Below, in pieces: positions 37,993 through 40,787 of a stretch of DNA of 40,787 nucleotides. The notes beneath the pieces were generated by a model. It did no database searches. It was not told the DNA's origin and worked only from the letters and a program-made list of their open reading frames with translations. The stretch is from CAZCFB01 sp964511535. GTDB taxonomy: Bacteria; Myxococcota_A; Polyangia; GCA-2747355; CAZCFB01. The position numbers and the translations under genes are program-made. How positions within the stretch are numbered: position 1 is the first letter of the stretch; each line of letters opens with the position of its first letter. The stretch is from the NCBI GenBank assembly GCA_964511535.1, contig CAZEFW010000078.1:1-40787 (forward strand). Direction: 5' to 3'.

Positions 37993-40422
37993 ATGGTTCG
38001 ACACAAGCCAAATATCGACAGGCTCTCGAGCAAGAGTCGGGCGGCGCTGGGGTGGGATGATCTCCTGACTCATCTGTCCGGTTTTTGCCACACCAGCAAG
38101 GGACGCCGGCGGGCGCTGGAGCTGCCCCTGCTCGACAGCCCCGCGGCAGTGGAGCAGGAGCTGGAGCTGGTGGCCCAGGCCAGGTCCCTGCACGCAGAGG
38201 GGGAGGCGCCGCCCTTCGGCAGCGTGTCGGACCTGACCCCGGCGCTGATCCGGCTGCAAAAGGAAGGGGCGCTGGAGGGGCCGGATCTGCTGCAGGTGGC
38301 CGAGACGCTGGAGGCCGGCGCGCGCCTGCGAAACCACCTGCTGGAGCGCGCCGAGCGCTGCCCCGACCTGGCGCGGCTGGCCTCGCGCGTGGCGCCGCTG
38401 TGGGATGTCAGCGGGCCGATCCGGGACAGCTTCGACGAGCGGGGGGAGCTCTCGGACCAGGCGTCTGCGGAGCTGGGCCCGCTGCGGCGCAAGGTGCGCG
38501 AGCTGCACGACGGGCTCACCCGCCGCATGCGCTCCATGATGGAGGAGCCGCAGGTCAGCAAGTGGCTGCAGGACAAGTTCTACACCCAGCGCGAGGACCG
38601 CTACGTGCTGCCGGTGCGGTCCGACTCCAGCGGGCAGGTGGAGGGCATCCTGCACGGCACCTCCGCCTCGGGGCAGACCGTGTTCGTGGAGCCGGAGGAG
38701 GTGGTGGCGCTGAACAACCGCCTCAAGGTGGCCGAGATGGAGGTGCTGCGCGAGGAGCTGCGCATCTTCCTGGAGCTGTCCGGCTACGTGCGGGAGGAGC
38801 TGCCCGCGGTGCAGGAGAACCTGCAGCTGCTGGAGCAGCTCGACTTGGTGGACGCCCGGGCGCGGCTGGCCATCCGGCTGAGCGCCGGGCGGCCCCGGCT
38901 GAGCGAGGACGGCGCGGCCGAGCTTCGCGGCATACGCCACCCGCTGATGGTGCTGTCCGACGCCGAGGTGGTGCCCAACGACCTGACCCTGGAGCCGGGC
39001 AAGGGGCTCATCGTCACCGGGCCCAACGCGGGGGGCAAGACGGTATGCCTCAAGACCGCCGGGCTGCTGGCGCTGATGCTGCGGGCCGGCATGCACCTGC
39101 CAGCGGACGAGGAGAGCCGGATGCCGCTGTATCCGGTGATCCTGACCGAGATGGGGGACGATCAGGACCTGGAGCAGAGCCTCTCCACCTTCACCGCCCA
39201 CCTGCAGAACCTGCTCGACTTCTTGCAGTCATCGCGTCCCGGCGTGCTGCTGCTGCTGGACGAGGTCGGGGTGGGCACCGACCCGCGCGAGGGCGCGGCG
39301 CTGGCCCAGGCGCTGCTGGAGGCCATGGTGGAGACCGGCGCCCAGCTGCTGGTGACCACCCACTTCGAGCGGCTCAAGAGCCTGCCGCTTGCGGATCCGC
39401 GGTTCGTCAACGCCAGCGTCGGGTTCGACATGGAGCAGATGGCGCCCACCTTCAGGCTGCACTACGGCCTGCCCGGCACCTCGGGCGCCCTGGACGTGGC
39501 GCGCCGCCTGGGGCTGAGCGCCGAGCTGGCCGAGCGCACCGCGGGGCTGCTGTCGGGCGAAGGGCAGGACCTGGCGGTGCTGCTGGCCTCGCTGGCCAAC
39601 GAGCGGTCGCGGCTCGAGGAGGCGCGGCAAGAGGCGGCGAGCGAGCGGGAGGCCGCCGCGCAGGAGAAGCGCAAGTTTCAGCGCAAGCTGCAGCGGCTGA
39701 CCGAGCAGGGGCAGCAGGCGCTGGGCGAGGCCCACGCCCGGGCCATGGAGGAGCTCAAGGCCGCGCGGGCGGCGCTGGCCCGGGTGCGAGGGCTGATCAA
39801 GGGCAAGCCGAGCAAGGAGCGGCTGGACCAGGCCGAGCGGCGGGTGAGCGCGGCGTCGGACAAGATCCGATCCCAGGAGCGGAAGGAGGAGCCGGCCGGC
39901 ACCCGCGCGAAGGAAGAGGATCTCAGGCCCGGCGTGAAGGTGCTGGTGACCTCGCTGGGCGCGGTGGGCGAGGTGCTCGAGGCGCCGCGGCGCGGCAAGG
40001 TGATGGTGCAGGCCGGGGCGATCCGGAGCGAGGTGAAGGTGGGGGAGCTGTTTTTGCAGGAGGGCGGGAAGGGCAAGGGAAAGGGCAAGGACAAGGGGGC
40101 GAGGGAGGTCCAGCGCCGGGGCACGGGCCAGCGCCAGGTAGCTGCGGCCACGGAGAAGAAGCCGGAGATCATCCGGACGGCGGCCAATACCCTGGATGTT
40201 CGGGGGCAGCGGGTGCATGAGGCGGTGGCGTGGCTGGAGCGGTTCCTCGACGACGCCCTGCGGGCCGAGGAGGACGCCGTGTTCGTGATCCACGGCCACG
40301 GCACCGGCGCCCTGCGAAAGGCGGTGCGCGAGAAGCTCGAGGAGCTGCCCTTCGTGGCGGGATATCACCCGGCGGAGCCACGCGACGGCGGCGACGGCGT
40401 GACCATTGTTCTGATGCTTTAG
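37993..40422 (+). CDS. mutS2: Endonuclease MutS2 (MutS core plus Smr nuclease domain)
   Basis: 809 residues, normal for MutS2. There is no N-terminal mismatch-binding domain, as expected; the core/clamp runs to about 310. Walker A is GPNAGGKT (343-350), Walker B LLLLDEVGVG (Asp423, Glu424), with 'STFTAHLQNL' and 'TTHFERLK' as signature and H-motif. A long coiled coil (about 510-620) and a KOW-like segment follow. A Lys/Gly linker leads to the C-terminal Smr domain with LDVRG (734-738) and HGHGTG (767-772), the nuclease motifs. MutS2 suppresses recombination or resolves branched DNA, and in Bacillus it also splits collided ribosomes. No strong ribosome site precedes the ATG at 37993. Confidence 0.95.
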   Translation: MVRHKPNIDRLSSKSRAALGWDDLLTHLSGFCHTSKGRRRALELPLLDSPAAVEQELELVAQARSLHAEGEAPPFGSVSDLTPALIRLQKEGALEGPDLLQVAETLEAGARLRNHLLERAERCPDLARLASRVAPLWDVSGPIRDSFDERGELSDQASAELGPLRRKVRELHDGLTRRMRSMMEEPQVSKWLQDKFYTQREDRYVLPVRSDSSGQVEGILHGTSASGQTVFVEPEEVVALNNRLKVAEMEVLREELRIFLELSGYVREELPAVQENLQLLEQLDLVDARARLAIRLSAGRPRLSEDGAAELRGIRHPLMVLSDAEVVPNDLTLEPGKGLIVTGPNAGGKTVCLKTAGLLALMLRAGMHLPADEESRMPLYPVILTEMGDDQDLEQSLSTFTAHLQNLLDFLQSSRPGVLLLLDEVGVGTDPREGAALAQALLEAMVETGAQLLVTTHFERLKSLPLADPRFVNASVGFDMEQMAPTFRLHYGLPGTSGALDVARRLGLSAELAERTAGLLSGEGQDLAVLLASLANERSRLEEARQEAASEREAAAQEKRKFQRKLQRLTEQGQQALGEAHARAMEELKAARAALARVRGLIKGKPSKERLDQAERRVSAASDKIRSQERKEEPAGTRAKEEDLRPGVKVLVTSLGAVGEVLEAPRRGKVMVQAGAIRSEVKVGELFLQEGGKGKGKGKDKGAREVQRRGTGQRQVAAATEKKPEIIRTAANTLDVRGQRVHEAVAWLERFLDDALRAEEDAVFVIHGHGTGALRKAVREKLEELPFVAGYHPAEPRDGGDGVTIVLML

Positions 40423-40469
40423 TCACGTGGGCGCGGGCATCTGCATCACGTGAAATCGACTGTTTTTTT
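40423..40469 (+). terminator. Possible mutS2 terminator: TCACGTG/CACGTGA stem then T7
   Basis: TCACGTG (40423-40429) and CACGTGA (40447-40453) form a 7-bp inverted repeat right after the mutS2 stop codon; a run of seven T lies at 40463-40469. The T-run begins 9 bp after the stem and the loop is 17 nt, so it is not a textbook terminator. Confidence 0.35.
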
Positions 40470-40509
40470 AGCGTATTTCTACCCTCCGGGGAATTAATCC
40501 CCCCGGCCT

Positions 40510-40537
40510 TTGTGTTACACTTAAGCACTCGTAATAA
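40510..40537 (+). promoter_or_regulatory. Probable promoter of the DUF222/HNH gene
   Basis: TTGTGT (40510-40515) and TAATAA (40532-40537) are 16 bp apart, in a locally AT-rich stretch 18 bp before the ATG at 40556. A GTGT-T-ACAC palindrome (40512-40520) overlaps the -35 box and GGGGA/TCCCC (40488-40502) lies just upstream; either could be an operator. Confidence 0.4.
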
Positions 40538-40555
40538 ATAACCAAAAGGCCGAAT

Positions 40556-40787
40556 ATGACCCTCGAAAAACCAGTCGAGAACGCTCCCGTTCTGTCTCGA
40601 GATTCCAATGATGAAATGGGCGACAAGATCGCTGTTTTGTCCGCCCACATCCAGGCTGCCACCTGCCGGCTGCTGCTGCTGATAGAAGAGATGGACCGGC
40701 GTGAGGCGTGGGCCGACCTGGGCTTCATATCATGCGCCCACTGGCTTGCCTGGCGCACCAACGAGAAGCCGGGCACAGCCAGAGAGA
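40556..40787 (+). CDS. DUF222/HNH endonuclease family protein (13E12-type), truncated by window edge
   Basis: The first 77 residues are present and the gene runs off the right edge. After a variable start, 'KIAVLSAHIQAATCRLLLLI' leads into 'EEMDRREAWADLGFISCAHW' and 'LAWRTNEKPGTARE'. This is the conserved N-terminal DUF222 signature (R-x-L-x-L-I-x-x-x-D-x-R, S-C-A-H-W-L-x-W-R, P-x-x-A-R-E) of the 13E12 repeat family, whose members usually end in an HNH nuclease domain. The family is multi-copy in actinobacteria and some deltaproteobacteria. The 3' part, including any HNH motif, is not in the window. The upstream spacer is AT-richer than the rest, which may mark an acquired segment. Confidence 0.78.
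   Translation, partial: MTLEKPVENAPVLSRDSNDEMGDKIAVLSAHIQAATCRLLLLIEEMDRREAWADLGFISCAHWLAWRTNEKPGTARE

Noticed and set aside
40487..40506. Intrinsic terminator at the GGGGA/TCCCC repeat
   Set aside because: Stem of 5 bp, no T-tract after it, and it lies at the promoter of the next gene rather than at a gene end.

Overview
The window is a high-GC, gene-dense bacterial chromosome segment. Many exported proteins are lipoproteins whose signal peptide is followed by Asp/Pro/Lys-rich linkers. Cys-rich CGxG/GEQC modules and 'VAFDGTNY.VVW' repeats also occur. That style is typical of Myxococcota or other deltaproteobacterial lineages. This is an inference from protein style; there is no rRNA or other taxonomic marker here, and I saw no tRNA, rRNA or CRISPR array.

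Layout. 1-5.2 kb: lipoprotein of unknown role, LolA-like carrier, lipoprotein esterase, then a minus-strand Na/Pi symporter plus porin pair. 5.4-9.6 kb: long-chain acyl-CoA synthetase, D-cysteine desulfhydrase-like PLP enzyme, and a convergent SDR epimerase. The junction between the last two holds a tandem palindromic repeat pair and a 160-bp element with 17-bp terminal inverted repeats. 9.6-14.5 kb: exported Cys-rich protein, KamA-family radical SAM aminomutase, carboxypeptidase-G2-like M20 hydrolase, Ddl-like ATP-grasp ligase and a small lipoprotein, all on the plus strand. 14.5-25.3 kb: an SGNH-hydrolase locus, with two plus-strand SGNH proteins facing a minus-strand operon of five genes. 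The operon genes are joined by 4-nt stop/start overlaps. They comprise two large membrane SGNH proteins, a polytopic GT-C-like protein, an acidic-tailed anchored protein and a 50-residue membrane protein. A second very small membrane gene lies antisense to the end of the first plus-strand SGNH gene. 25.4-34 kb: M49 (DPP III-like) lipoprotein, two coupled small genes (one a zinc-finger protein), a repeat-rich lipoprotein, OsmC, a hybrid histidine kinase and an M2 (ACE-like) lipoprotein peptidase. 34-40.8 kb: a PqqD-fused radical SAM/SPASM enzyme coupled to a coiled-coil zinc-ribbon protein, a TlpA-like lipoprotein lacking its first active-site Cys, a receiver protein, MutS2, and the truncated start of a DUF222/HNH (13E12-type) gene.

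Most notable is the 10.5-14.0 kb trio. The KamA enzyme aligns without gaps to lysine 2,3-aminomutase across the active site, but both Asp residues that bind the lysine side chain are replaced (Lys354, Thr391). This resembles glutamate 2,3-aminomutase. Its neighbours are a glutamate-carboxypeptidase-type hydrolase and an amino-acid ligase, suggesting an undescribed beta-amino-acid (possibly beta-glutamate) peptide pathway. Second is the SGNH/small-membrane-protein locus, probably an envelope glycan modification system. Third is the PqqD-radical SAM/coiled-coil pair with no visible precursor peptide. Intergenic spaces carry 6- and 7-bp microsatellites and GC-rich hairpins with very small loops at gene ends.
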